From Echiichthys vipera (lineage: Eukaryota; Chordata; Actinopteri; Perciformes; Trachinidae), in the NCBI GenBank assembly GCA_963691815.1, contig OY829650.1, forward strand, positions 9,289,027 to 9,353,026: 64,000 bases of DNA, in the 5' to 3' direction. This document shows, piece by piece, positions 1 through 13,349 of the stretch. Each line of letters starts with the position of its first letter. Positions within the stretch are counted from its first letter, which is position 1. The notes under the pieces are model-generated. The model did not search any database. It saw only the letters and a list, made by a program, of their open reading frames with translations, and was not told where the DNA came from. The position numbers and the translations under genes were made by a program.

Positions 1-2704
1 TTAAATGAAGAAGTAAGGGGACAGGGGCTGCCTTCACTCTGTTTCTTGTCCTGTCTGGCAGATAATAATGAAGAGGTAGATTGGGGATGGCCACTTTTTT
101 TCCAACACTGTGATGCCCAGTGAAGGATAAATGTGGCAGATGTGACAGAGATTTATTGGATGCAGAGGGGATGGATGAGCGAATGTAGCCACCTTGATGT
201 AAGCCCCAGCCTCCTAAAACACATCACCTCATTCCTTTACTGCTGTGCCCCTATGAAGACTCAGCCAGGCTTTAAATTGAATGAAGGAAGTCACTTTTTA
301 ACTGCTTGAGTGACAAGTACAAGCTGGTGTCACTTAAGCCTTTGATTCTTTCTATTACCGGTGGTGTTTTAATAGCCCTTCTAGGACATCACTCTTGGAA
401 TGGCAACAGTACAAACTGTTAGGGAAATGTGCCTAAAGGATACTTTTTCTCATACAGGGTTAGGGTGGTACAAAGTTTCAAGTCCCAATTGAAGACGAGC
501 ATGTGTGACTTGACTTGCCTAAAGGTCCTAAACTTTTGATTTTGAGCATTAAACATGTTCTTAACTGGCAGCTCCCTCTCTTAAGAATGGTCATTTGATG
601 TGCTCCATCTGAATTCTGATGGTTATTGTTATTGAAAACTTCTACATGTTCTGCTATGTATGATGTAGCATCCTTGGTCTTTAGTCTTTAGCCATTTAGT
701 ATTGCACTTCCATAATGTCAGGGGCTAATTGTTAGTCTCCAGTATGGTATAATGCAACTTACTTGTGTCATATCTTAGACTGACTTCTTGTGTCTTTCAA
801 ACCCCATACCTCCAACTTAAAAACACAGGCTTTCTGTTAAGAAGGCTTTAAAGCTCAAACCGAGATAACCCACAATGCATTATCAGGGTTATTTTTTAGA
901 CTTTGGAAAGCTCCCTTCAGAGCCACAGAAGACATTAGACAACTGTTACAGGCTGAGTAGTACTCCCTGATGACGAGTAAACTGATATCGGTGTGTAAAT
1001 TCAGCACAGGGCCCATTTAAGTCATGCTACTCAAGCTCAAGTGAAGCTACAAGTAATGGCTCACATGAAATGTGTGATTCAGTTGAGTGCAGTTAATTAA
1101 TATTTTTGAGGGGGCTGTTTGAGAAGTCAGACATTTGTTTACAACAGTTTCAGTGCAAAGTATGACACGCAGTTAGCATGAATTTCTACTGCAAATTATG
1201 TGCTAAAATGTGCCTCTTATCTAATGTATATAACACCTAAGAATGTTCAATCTGATACCGAGCTGCTCGGTGTGGAGAGAATGTGAAGCAGCATGACAGG
1301 TAGCCGGAAAAATAATCTCCAATTTATTTTTTTTCTCTTGATAACACATGATTTAAAAGGGAGACATTAGTGAGGATAGAGGTGGGTTGTATGCATGTGT
1401 GCTGCCAACTGAGACTTCCCTCCAATGTCAAATCAATTTCAGCACAGGCTGATCTGTTTGATAAGGGGGTAACCCTACCCCTAACCCATGAATGAGCAGA
1501 TACAAGATTCCCTGGCATTTACATTGTTTTTCCAGAACATGCCAAAATATCTTGAGTAGCTGTCTATGTGTTAGTGTGATTCATCTGCGTGCTGACTGTG
1601 TAGCAGAGTACAGATGAGATAAGCTCCTCACTTGGGTACACAGTCAGGACTGAACAAAGCTGTCTAGGTTTGAAGGGCAATACATATGGTGAGATAAAGT
1701 CTCACCTAGCCAGCATTACCCACAATATACATCCATACTTATGAAGGGCCTGGTTAGCCAGTGAGAAGCTGTTAAGTCTCAAGATGATGAAAAGCCTATT
1801 ATATGCTTTGAGGTACAGCACATAATTGTTTTTTCCTGATGTTGGTTAAGTAATAGATATATATTAAAATGAGGCAGGATTGTGTATTTCTGTCTTTGTT
1901 TGTGTGTAGTGTGTAGGTGTTACAGTGCACACAAAAAAGAGAGCACATGAATCAATATGAAAACTTCTGCTTACATCTCTAACAAGCTATCCATCACATG
2001 GAATTCAGATCAAGGCTGAAATATGATTTGTGGAGGTTCTAATGGCATTTTCCAACTGAATTAAAATCAGTTTCTTGTATGACAACGAGCTGTGCTCTGA
2101 TGTGGTTTGAAATTGTAGAACAAAGCTAATCAATTTCCTTGTCTGCAATAGATAAGTAATTTCCTTTGAATATAAAACTTAGCATATGTAGAACTGCAAC
2201 GTGATACAAAGATGTTGTGAGATGAAAACACATTTCCACACTCTCCGCTGTCTTTGCTTTGCATATTATTGTAATGCACCACATGTTATTCTTCTATCAG
2301 CTTTTTATTTGCCTATGATTGAGTAAAAAAAAAAAATCTGTGTGAGCCCGTTTCAGCGTAATGGCAGTACATGCTCTGGTTTGTATGTGTGCCTATGCTT
2401 TTGTTGCTGCACATATCAAGGAGTCAGAACAAGTTGTTCAAGGAAAAAGGCAGACATTCTGATCCAAGCAATAGAACTTAGAAGCTTAAAAATGAGAAAT
2501 AGCTGCAAACAAAACTGTCTCAGTAGAGTGCACAAGAGAAAGTGACACTTTTAAACCTTTGCTGCAGTTCGTACTCTCAAATCAGACTGTGCATGTCAGT
2601 CTGTATGCGTGTGTGTAGGCTTTAGTTGATAGGCAGCCTGCCAGTGATTCTAACTACACATCAGTAGCACTCTGTACCCTCCACTCTGATCCACAACACC
2701 CCCC

Positions 2705-2737
<33 letters not shown>

Positions 2738-3363
2738 CAACCATACTCCTCCCGATTTACACACCCTCTGCCTCTAATGGAGTTCACGGCACACCGCTTT
2801 CCGCCTGAACACGCAGCAGAGAAGTGCAGCTAATAGCAGCTACACAGTTGGAATACATGGGTGTGAGCTCAAGTTAATGTATGCCACTAGAGCAGTGTTG
2901 GCAGACAAGATCGTGTTATCTGCTGTGGTGTATAAGACCCGAGCCCATCTGTACAGTGACATCCTTTATAAATGAACCAAACTGAGCTGTGATGGCTGTC
3001 TCTTAGTCTGTGCCGTAGTCCTGGTGCTGCACTGACACCTCTGAAGCATGTACAGTATCTTGTCTCTGTATCATGAATAGTAAAAGAATTGTGCCACGTT
3101 TGTATATCACCCTTTATGGTTCTTCAACATGAGTTTGACAAGAGGTTTGAGTGAAATCGGTGGAAATGGGCATATGGTGCACTTCCCTTTATTTCCCTTT
3201 CATTCAGCACTTGAAACGTTGAAGGCAGGTGTTTGTAAAGCTACACTTATTCCTCTCTTTGATCTTGAATATTCTATACCCTCTTCCTATGATTATATTA
3301 AAATGATGTAATGTTTTAAATGGGTCAGACTCTAAACTTTTTCCTTCTTCTTTTGTTCCAAAG
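1..3363 (+). other. kirrel3: kirrel3 upstream intron (3' part)
   Basis: This is the downstream part of the intron that precedes the first Ig exon. It ends at the acceptor ...ttgttccaaag before 3364. The exon there begins with the last two bases of a split codon, so at least one more coding exon, expected to carry the signal peptide, lies left of the window. I searched by eye for a signal-peptide exon and saw no credible one. The intron holds a poly-C/CA microsatellite (2698-2735) and is otherwise AT-rich unique-looking sequence. Confidence 0.75.
2698..2735. repeat. Poly-C / CA microsatellite
   Basis: Ten C followed by about 14 CA units in the intron upstream of exon A. Confidence 0.95.
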
Positions 3364-3513
3364 GGGGAGAGGCCATGTTTTCCCAGCAGCCACAAGACCT
3401 GGTCGTAGTGGCAGGCCAGCCTGTGACATTACCATGCACTATCCCTGGTTACCATGGCGTTGTCCTATGGATCAAAGATGGACTGGCGCTGGGAGTTGGC
3501 AGAGACCTTGCTG
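3364..3513 (+). CDS. kirrel3: kirrel3 exon A: N-terminal half of Ig1
   Basis: Encodes residues 1-49 plus two split codons (phase 1 at both ends). It is the start of the mature ectodomain: FSQQPQDLVVVAGQPVTLPC, then the WIKDGLALGVGRDL segment. C24 is the B-strand cysteine and W35 the core tryptophan of the Ig fold. These strings match vertebrate KIRREL3/NEPH2 almost word for word and differ clearly from my memory of KIRREL1. The product is a type I membrane adhesion protein; Ig1 is the membrane-distal domain that mediates homophilic binding in this family. The acceptor is ccaaag and the donor gtaagt. An ATG at residue 4 is internal and should not be taken as the start. The leader is outside the window. 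Confidence 0.96.
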
Positions 3514-5870
3514 GTAAGTTACAGCATTTATCCCCTTGAACGTGTCTCCCTGCATTTTTCCACCAACCTCAGTTTCCTCTATTAGTTACACTCTCTAATA
3601 TAACTGTCATATTCAAATGGCTGCTTTTTGTCATCTAAAGCCCCCAAATGTCAGCAGCCTACCCTCTGCCAAATACATCACTCCACAGAAGTGTTACATT
3701 AAAAGTGTTATCTGAAACATCAATAATTTGATCACTCAATATGACCAAACAGAATCAAAAATTAATTTATGTCTCTGTGTTAGATGTACTGTATACCCAA
3801 ATCCTGTATACTTTACGTTTGGCAGACAAGTACAAAATGAAATGTGAAATCAATAGTGGCACTGGTCTTTCTCTAGTGCTTCAGGCTGCTAAATGCCTTT
3901 TGAAGAGTAGCTGGCATCCTCTAATTACACTGCACCTCATGTATAATTGCCTTAATTGTTTAATTTGGAGTAAAAGTGACTACTGCACTGTCATTTAGTA
4001 GCCTGTTGTTCCAGCAGTCAGGGCTTTATGTATATTCATGACCTTGATGAATTTCAAGGAAGCACATCACTCCTCTAAATAAACATTTACAACCTTTGAA
4101 GCACTGAGATACTGAATGAGAAAATCCATAAAAGCGTAGTATGCATGCATCATTTACTGAAATGATGATTGAATTCTTCCAAAACAGAGATCCATTTAAA
4201 TCTGTGCACAGCACACTATACAAAGTGGGATGCATAACTCTATAAGGGCACACTCTTTTTTTAGAGCTTTCTAATTTGCATCAAACACCACCCCAGTGTG
4301 ACCACTGAGGAACCTAGAGTAATTGCACTACAAGGCACAGAAAAATCCAGCTGCAGCCATTTTTAAAACCCAAGTCAATTTTCGTCAGGTACGATTAAAT
4401 CAGTATCTCAAGTGAGATTGGGGGTCTTCTACCCTCTGACCTTTAACAAACGAAGGCTTTCCCTCTCGCCGATATGGTCTGTAATTAAACCTCAGTGGCT
4501 TACAGAGCCCCAGTAAAGCCATCCTATTCCTTTCTTGGGTTCTTATCAGGCCCAGGGGAGACCGAGAGGTTGCAGTAAACAATGGTCCTGCAGTCTTTGA
4601 GTCTCCTTTGAAGGAAGAAGAGGCAAACAGGGAGAGTACTTATGATTGATAGATATAGAAAAAGAGAGAAAGAGGAAGTAAGAGAGTGCGCAATTTTATT
4701 TCGGGTCAAAGTGAGGTAGAAAGGTAGAGTGTGGTTTATCCTCTTCTATATGTATTGATTTAACAAGGCAAGGCAATCGAGATGTAATCTCATTTCAACA
4801 ATGACCAAAGACAGAGGAAGGATCAGAGCAGAGAAAACAGAGAAAATGTTGAATCTGTGAAGAGATGGTTAATGGACAAGATGCGGTAATCTTGACCTCT
4901 TACACAACTTTTGTCTTCTTCTTCCCTAGCTAAATAATCAGGGCCAAGATGTAGAGTTGGAGGGATCTTCCTTGCTTAAACCTTTTAAAAAAAGCGGTGT
5001 TATAGATGTGGAGGTATAGCTTCCGAAGAAGATAGATCACTAAAATCAACGGTATGATATGGACAGGGGGCTGAGTGCCCTTCTCTTGAGACGGATGACA
5101 CTTTTTCTAAATAAAGAGCTCCACAGCTGTCTTTTTTTTTATCACACTGCCTACTTAAACACAGAATGCATGTAGCAGTAAAAGAGTGATGGTACATCTA
5201 CTGCAAGATGTACACTATGAAAGGAAAGTGGCAGCTGTATACATAAAAAGCGCAACAAATCAAATGTTGCATGGAGCATTTCAATAATATACCGTAGATC
5301 TGCTCAGCTATTCATAGAAAGAAGCTACGTCGGCAACGGTGTTCTTCGCCTGGGACCTGTTTCCATTCACAGGAGCAGTGATTAAAACCGAGAGAACTCT
5401 TTCTCCATTCAGTGCAAGAAATCAAGGCACAAAACCAAAATGATTCCTATCTGTCCCTGAATTTCCTATTCATTCTCTTTTGTGTCACACGTCTCCACTC
5501 TAATTAAAGAAAAGCAAAGTGCCCCACAAGCGCTCAGAACATACCAATCGATGTCATGAATATGCATGACAGAGAATGCATCTGCTACGCATGATGATGG
5601 TGACAACAAACAAAGCAGCTATACATGAATTCTCCTGCGCACACAGTAAAGACGGAGAAGGAAGACTTTGTATTCATTATCCCATGCCCTAGGGATATAG
5701 TAGGTGAATCCCTTGGATTTATCTGCATTTTTGAATAATTTCGTCTGAAAATGTGGTCTGATATTCTTCAAATTCACAATGACGGACACGCTGCTTTTGC
5801 CGGAAATAGTGACAAAAAACAGGTCATGTTTTGATGTATTTATTTTATTTTGCTTGCTTGAACATGTATA

Positions 5871-7022
5871 GAGAGGTTGGAAAAAGAACGTGAACCCTTG
5901 GTTTAAGTAACTAGTTCAACCCTATTTTATAGCAGTTACCTCATTCAAACATTTCCTGCGTTTGCTGATCACATCTCCACATCGGCCAGGAGCTATTTTA
6001 GACAATTTGCCTGTACAAAACTGTTTAATTGTATTTATATTTTATGAAAGTATTGATTCTGCATGGTTCTCTTCTGTTTATGTCACATAATTTCAATTTA
6101 TTTGAGAACAAGATTGACCACAACTATTCTGAAACATTACTTTTCTAATGTCTAATGTCTAAGCCAATTTGTAGTTAATGTTTCACTGTGTTTATGGGGT
6201 ATTTTCATGTTAAATCTCACAACTTCCATTCAGCCTCAGCTTACTGACAGGTACAATGAAACTTGAACTTGTAAATGTGTTTGGGTACTTTGTTTTCTCA
6301 ATCAGTTATGGTTGTTCAGGCCCAAGGGAAGCAAAACGACTACAGATCATAGTGATCCCTACTTCATGCTTGACTTTAAGGATTATGTTAAGGCTATTGG
6401 TCAGTTTTATTACTCTGAATAAAGTGTAAGAAAATATAGTCTTTTGTTTCAAGTTTTTCGTAACATAATAGAACATTCAGGTTGCCAATTTTGAGATATA
6501 CAATGTCATCAATTTATTTTTAAGGGATAGCTGTGCTTTCCTCCATGGCACCTTTCCATGAGCACCATTGTCACCCTATATTTTTCTTTTATTGCTGAGG
6601 CATAAATGTCTCAGTGACTTCGAGTTATTTAGAAAGGTCTTTTACTGTAACCCCAGGGTTCTCTTCCACCTTTTTTTAAATCTTTCTTTTCTTGCTATCT
6701 TGCCATCTTGCTTTATCTAAAGTCCTCTGAGAGCATGTGATGGATGCTTCACATCAGCTTGGCACAACTACGCAATAAATACACTTTTAACTTATTAATG
6801 GGAAAATCTGACTAATAGTAGCTTTTTAGAGATTATTTTAGAAACAAACTCACATACTATTTTCTATTTCAATAATGTTGAGATTATTAAATAAATATAC
6901 TAATTCAGAAAATGACTATTCAATTGGTATAGAGACTGATTCAAATCAGACCACATTTTATGGATAAATTGTGCGTAAATGTAGGTTATTCCAAAGGGTT
7001 TGCTTTCTTTTTCTTAGCACTG
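5871..7022 (-). mobile_element. Degenerate Tc1/mariner-like DNA transposon remnant
   Basis: About 1.15 kb. The left end (ggaaaaagaacgtgaaccc, 5880-5898) and the right end, read as its reverse complement (aagaaaaagaaagcaaaccc, around 6996-7015), are imperfect terminal inverted repeats. They match the ends I remember for a widespread fish Tc1 family. Internal landmarks follow that family in order: a segment near 5965-6035, one near 6305-6390, one near 6535-6680 and one near 6718-6760. A TA dinucleotide precedes the left end (5869-5870). The transposase would read on the minus strand, but stops and indels have destroyed it; no long frame remains. Seen: terminal repeats and order of landmarks. 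Inferred: the family assignment. Confidence 0.8.
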
Positions 7023-8194
7023 GAGGCAAATAAGCCCATGAGAAGAGAAGCTGACAGTTTGCAGACCTTCAGCTGCAAGCATGTGTCACTCTTTCCTCTC
7101 ATGGGAGCAAACTGAACACCAGTCACCTGTTCACAGCTGCAGCTGCAGCTAACCTGTTTCCATCCCCTGGTGGTTGCACCATGTGAAAACTGTTCTAGGT
7201 GAATGCTGTAAATCATTAGGCCACGCCTCAAGTGCCTGTATACTGCGCACACACATGCACGTGCACCATTGATCCAGCCTTAAGACAAATCCATTCCCTT
7301 CTGATGGATTCATTACTCCTTAATGAGCCTATTTTACATTGTTTGCTTTGGGTAACACATTGTGTCTTTGAAATTCGCTGAGCTCCAAGATCAATGGCTC
7401 TTTAGGTACACATCACATGTGCAGAGGTGATCAGTCTTCATGTGTGCCAGCATCATTTTAGTCATTGCAAAAGTGTGTGATCAAGGTTATAAGGTGACAA
7501 AACACATTACAGTATGTTTCCGTTGTATGAAAATGAGATTATAATATTGTTTTCATTGCTATTCACCACAAATGCAAATTACTTTTCCCTTTAGATCCAG
7601 CTAATACACAGATATGAAACTGGAGCAGAGCCATATCCTCACACAGCAAAATTATTCTTAGTTTGCCAGAGGCATAGATGAGGTAATTGGCCAGATCAGC
7701 TGTTTGTGTAACAGAAGTTGACAAGGCTTATACCTTGCAAAAATTAAAACAAGAAAAACAAAAGTGAATATGAAGGGTTTTTTTCTTGAGTAGGTACAAT
7801 GGCCACTTGCTATGTGGACCAGAGTCAACTCAAGGCCACATCATTTAAATCTTTCAATAATCGTTACCCTCTTGATCTTCAATGGCATTATTGCTTCGGA
7901 ACTCATCAATGAACATAAAATTGAAGCAAAATGATTCTCTGGGTGACCTTGTGCACATAATTGTGTGTCCTCTATTTTTGGCATTATTCTGAGCATGAAA
8001 AAGCCAAAAGCTTTTTCCAGTCAATGGTTATTAATGCTATTAATGGAGGCTTTTAGTAGTGCCCAGGTCTCTATTAACCCTGTTACATTTACAACCTATG
8101 TTACTGAAGCCCTGCTATCACTCAATGTAGGATACCGTAGCAAGTACTGTGAAATTCAAAGAAAGGAGATTTTTTATCACCGGTGTGACCCGTT

Positions 8195-8460
8195 CTTTAG
8201 TCAATGGTTCTCAGTGTCTGATAGCAACACACAAGGCACCGTTTTGCATCTGTATGAAAGATGCAAAACGGTGAGAAATGGTGAGATTAGATAGTATTAA
8301 GAATACCACAGTCCACAGGGAACAAACAGTGTGTGGTTAGTCTGTGTAGGTAACCGGCCATGGTGGGTAAATGGGTCAAACATACATAAGACTTTTACTC
8401 AGGAGACCACTGTTAGTGTCCCGGGTGGGATCAAAACTCAATGTAAACTTACTTACCTTA
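8195..8460. repeat. Interspersed repeat, copy 1 (with hairpin)
   Basis: Shares an ordered set of short strings with 14125-14320 and 47690-47865: ggcacc...gcatctgtat, then gggtcaaac, then ...caggagac. This is the copy that has acquired a perfect hairpin at 8237-8273. The family is not identified and the boundaries are approximate. Confidence 0.55.
8237..8273. repeat. Perfect 15-bp inverted repeat (hairpin)
   Basis: Arms caccgttttgcatct (8237-8251) and agatgcaaaacggtg (8259-8273) are exact reverse complements around the 7-base loop gtatgaa. It lies inside an interspersed repeat. The stem is too short for a typical microRNA precursor. Confidence 0.93.
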
Positions 8461-10206
8461 CCTACCCAACTAATCCATTTGTACCTTAGCCACAATCTTT
8501 TCTTGAATCGACCCAAGTAGTTTTTTGTTGCCTCAACACAACCATAACCTGCGCATAGAAAAAAATAAGACCAACAGGGCACCCGCCGCGTTAAAAATGT
8601 GACACCAAGGTGTCTGACCAAGTGTTGTGAGTGAGAAGCGGGGGTTTATACAGATGTGCTGGACTAGTTTCCACTGGTGCAGCGTTCATGTTTGCTGATG
8701 TTTTTGTTAGCTTGCACTCATTTTGCCTTCCTCTGTTTATCTTCTCCCCAGCTTTAATGTTTATGTTTAGGTGTTCTTTTGCCCTTTTTCCTCCCACTGT
8801 ATAGACCCTTAAGATTAAAGGCTACACGTAGGAGGATAAAATGCAGAGAGTGGCTTAATCAGCTGTAACTCACCCCACCAGCATAAAATGAGGCCCACTT
8901 CATGCTCTATTAAAGGCAACTGGATTCAATGAAGCAACAGTCAGTAATTGGACTTTGAGTACATGATGGTTTTTTTTTGCAGTAGACACATTTGAGGACT
9001 TTACAGCTATTAAAAGACTGCCCAGTCTGTTATGTTTCTTTTGGGCGCTAAAACGTATAAGCAGCCTGTAAAACCTTTACTATAGAGTGAAAGACTGCAG
9101 TGTTTGGGGAGCTCTGAAGTGAACATGAGTCATTGGCTAGCTGTTACTGGGAAATCAATATTTTTCTCCCCAACATTTGTTGGCAGTGACCCAACAGTTG
9201 GATGGGTACTGACAGACTTTCTGGAAAGGAAATGACAAGTGTGAAGTTTTCTTTTACAAAGCACACAGTTGATCCTTTGTGAAAAATCTAGCCTTGGTCT
9301 GCTGAAAAGACTACAATCCTATCCACTAGTTTCATCATTGATCAATTACTTAAGGACTGGAGGAAAAATGCAATTCTTCACAAATTCGTTACAGTTTTTG
9401 GAGTACATTTTTTATGAACAGACATTCTCATTTCATTCCACATACTGTATCACCAATAATTAGAAAGATGGAATGAGAGAAACAGCAAGAGATCTTCAGA
9501 GACTAGCAATTCTAAAAGCATGAGAAATGCCCCATAAAACTCTCCAGTCTAACACATTCTTCTTCCTGCTTATTTGCCCCGGTGGAGGAATGCACTCCAC
9601 AACACACTCTCAATGCATATTTCGATAATAGTTAGGGGGATATCTTTAAAATCATCTTGCTTGACTTGTGTAAAATGTCCAGGTCTCTTGGATATTACTC
9701 TGCTTTCTTGGATTATTAAACTATAAATCTTTTCACAGAGCAATGCTAAGACAACTCAAACTCTAGCTGTGCCCGTTTACGGCTGCAGTAAAACATCATT
9801 CTGCAGAATGCAGCAACTTCCACAACAACTCATTGACATTGCCAGGAGTGCTATAAAAGATGTATTACTATTCATGTTTTAATTTTGTATGGGAATGCAT
9901 TGAGAGTAAATTAGCAAATGAACAATACAAAATTATATTCAGCTATAAAGTAATCTATAAAGTTCACCAGCTCACTCTGTATTTTCTGGGTATGCAGCTC
10001 AATTACAGTTAATCTGCATAAGCCAATATTGTATATTTAAAAAAAAGAATATTTGATTAAACAATACATGTTAACATAATGCTTAATGTATATATATTTA
10101 ACTTATATGTGTTTTTGTTGTTGCTATAAGTGTGCAGAGATTTACTGCCAAATGAGCAGTATTATTTTGAAGGTGTTTAAAATGAACAAATGTGTTTGCA
10201 CTGCAG

Positions 10207-10356
10207 GCTATCCTCGCTACACAGTAACTGGCGACCACGGTTCAGGGGAGCATCATTTGCGAATTCAGCGTGTTGAGCTGATGGATGATGCTGTGTTTGA
10301 GTGCCAGGCTGTCCAAGCTGCCATGAGGTCCCGTCCTGCCCGTCTCACTGTGCTGG
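10207..10356 (+). CDS. kirrel3: kirrel3 exon B: C-terminal half of Ig1
   Basis: Encodes residues 51-99 plus split codons at both ends (phase 1/1), completing Ig1. Visible landmarks are SGEHHL, the F-strand motif DDAVFECQAVQAA with C82 pairing to C24, and SRPARLTVL leading into Ig2. Q83, directly after the cysteine, aligns with human KIRREL3 Q128. As I recall, that residue has been reported as important for homophilic Ig1-Ig1 binding. The acceptor is ...cactgcag and the donor gtgagt. An open frame begins upstream at 10086, but that part is intron. Confidence 0.97.
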
Positions 10357-13310
10357 GTGAGTCCGAATTCAACACACACACAGTTTAAACAATACCACTG
10401 CACTAGAGCCAGGTGCAAAGCATCTCATGGAAAAGGCTTCACTGACATCACAGGTTTCTCTCTCTCCCATACGTTTTTAAGTGTTACATGCTAGTTTAAA
10501 GTGTTTCTAAGGGGTTTAAGGGGTTTGTTGACAAAATGAACATCACAGAATATCCAGATGTTATGAAGAAAAACATGATAATGGCTCTTCCCCAATCTGC
10601 AATCCAAATCTACACTCTTAAGCCTAAGAACTGGGCAGAAGTACTAGCAGAGCTCAAGGGGCCCTAACGGAAGAGGTACTTCACAACAATAAAAGTACAC
10701 AAGCACAAGAGTCCTTGATCCCTTTCTAATTACACAATATGAATAAAGGTACATGCTCAAACACAGGTGTTCACATGCAGTCTTACTGGAGACAGAGGAA
10801 ATCAGGAGCACAAAATATATATTTTATAGTAAAACCATCAGGAAGGAACTAATGCTAATGTTTCCCATTTGGCATACAAAGTCAATATGTCTAAACCTTT
10901 ACAGAACCTTACATTTCGACTTTAATTCCACTACTCAACATGCAGTCTCCATTTTCATTATTACTACAAGCTTTAGAGGTTACTGGTTCTTAATTACTCC
11001 ATTGGGTTATCATTCAGTGTAGCCATTTCTGTCTTATTCAGTAGCATCAGTGAAATCACTGGCTAACATTTCTTTCTTGGGTGCGTGAAGCCTTCTGCTG
11101 CTTCCTGCCTTGTGTCGCCTCTCACAACCTCCCTCATTGGAGGATTTCTGTTAAGATAGCTAAAGTCAATGACAATGAGCAAAAGAGAACAAGGGAGAAT
11201 GAATAACAAGAAGAAAGAGTAGAAAGAGAGAGGAGAGAGGCGTCTGCCATGCAGTATCCTCGCCACGAGCGACTGATCCGCCTTATTGATCCAGCCTAAT
11301 GAAAAGTGAAACTAACGATTTGTAGGGGAGAAGGCAGCAGGAGTAAAAAGAGAAAGGGGAAGACAAATTGCGGCATAATGTTTCTCTGGCTGCCAAGCCC
11401 CCCGCAAATGGATATGAGTGAATAATTATGGATACTTCTACAGAGAGCTGAAAATGCTAATGCACTTTCCTCCCTTCAACGACTGTCTTTTCTCCACTCG
11501 TTCAAATCTGTCAAAGTTTAGCTGCTCTGACAGAGCTTTTCACAGGAACTTTGCCATTCGATCATGGTGTCAAGGACAGAAGTGAAACCAGAAGAATTCA
11601 GTATTTGCATCTGTGCTTTTCAGCAAAGCCATTGTCATTGTATTTGATTAATACTGCTGTATACAACTAACTTATACTCAGGACATTATTGTTTTTTTAT
11701 CAATTATAACTAAACATCACATTTAGATATATATAGATTTTTTTCAGCCTTGTTTAATCCTGTTGAACTGAACCCTGAAACATTTACTTTCATTTACCTT
11801 TGGGCAGTTTATTTAAGTTGGTATGGACGCCAGACCTGAACTCTGGTGCTGACAAAACAACCACTCTGTAGTCAACCTCGAAAGGGTGGTCTGTCAAATG
11901 AATTCAGGGGTGGTTCATTTCTGGTGTGAATATAATTCAAACCATTACAGGAACTGTAAAATGTTGTGTTTCAGGAGCTAGGAGACACATTATCTCCGTC
12001 TGCTCTGTCATTTTGGACAATGACATTACTTCATATAGCCTGTTCTTTATTTTGCAAGGAAATACGAAAGAGAGAAATAGGTATTTGGTACAATTGGTAC
12101 CGTATGCCCAACTGCACACCGCTACTTCCAACGTCTCCAAGTCTGCTGAAATGCGCTTCAGATCAAGATCCACATGAACATACACTGACCTTGAAATTGC
12201 AAGGGGTTTGTTATCTTTTTACCTGCCAACTGTATGGCCAATATGTGAACATCATTTCCAACCACATGGCTTTTCTTAAAAATGTCTTGACCGTTTGATC
12301 AGTATAATATATAGCCATGAAATTGAAAATCATTTAGATATGTTTTCTGTATTCCAACTCAAAATCTTTCCAGCACTACTCTCTTCAACTCTCACTTGTT
12401 CATACCATTGAATTATGGCAACAAGTAACCTCTCTCAAGATTTCAGAATTAGACTTCTCCTTGAGTAAGACTTGATTAAACATTAGACATTTAAAATAAC
12501 AGTCTGAAAAACAAGCACTTTTAATGGTTGTACAACGATGGTGCGATATTGCCCCAAAGGATTATATTGCAGCTGCAGGCTTCAATACTCAACCAATTAA
12601 AAAAATCCTTGTCCCCATTCATCACTGAGACACGAAAACTTAGGAAAAAAAGGTCCATTTTGAAGAATATACAGAAGTTCTGTTGTATTTACAGCCATTT
12701 TTTCTTGCCTTCGTAGTATCTTCTGGTGTTTTCTTATACATTGCAACTCCCCTTTAATTTCATTCATGTAGGAGTGAACGCAGATGCAAATAATTCTTCT
12801 CTTTGCTGTAATCCCCTTCACATTGTGTTTTCCTGATTTGGCAAACCCGACACCGGCTACTCAAAGTGATTAAAACAAAGAAACAGATGATTTGCAACTG
12901 CTTGACTTGGACCGCAAGCTAGTACAGCAGCAGAAGGTGCAGTAGTTTGCCGTGCTGTATTTAAATAACCAATCAGCAATGAGAAAGGAAAAACCTTTAT
13001 TACCAATTTGGCTGATTGAGGGCGTAAGAGTTTATCATTCCTCCATGTAAGCCCAAATAGAAGGTGTTTGTTTAATCCCCTGCAGAGCTAGCTGACTCCG
13101 GAATACACTGGCAGAGAGAACTGCAGGCTGACACACACAGGGTAATGTAGGAAATATATGCAAGGCCTGTGTCACTGCAAACTCCAAGCTGTCAATTACT
13201 TGCCAGTGGTGACAAAGTGTGTCTATCGACTTGGAAGACAGCTATGGCCCCACACACCTATGCGCACACCCACACCCACATACATAATATGCAGGATATA
13301 CACAATATGC

Positions 13311-13311
<1 letters not shown>

Positions 13312-13349
<38 letters not shown>

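Larger units (their letters stand above)
3514..10206 (+). other. kirrel3: kirrel3 intron A-B (inside Ig1)
   Basis: Phase-1 GT-AG intron of 6.7 kb. It holds a decayed Tc1-like transposon (about 5871-7022) and one copy of an interspersed repeat (about 8195-8460) that includes a perfect 15-bp hairpin. The remainder is AT-rich with only short chance reading frames. No other exon or RNA gene was recognised. Confidence 0.85.

Noticed and set aside
3002..3040. REST/RE1-like silencer (cctggtgctgc near 3020)
   Set aside because: Only the right half matches the consensus; the left half and spacing do not fit.
8237..8273. Hairpin as a microRNA gene
   Set aside because: A 15-bp stem with a 7-base loop is much shorter than a microRNA precursor, and it sits in a dispersed repeat.
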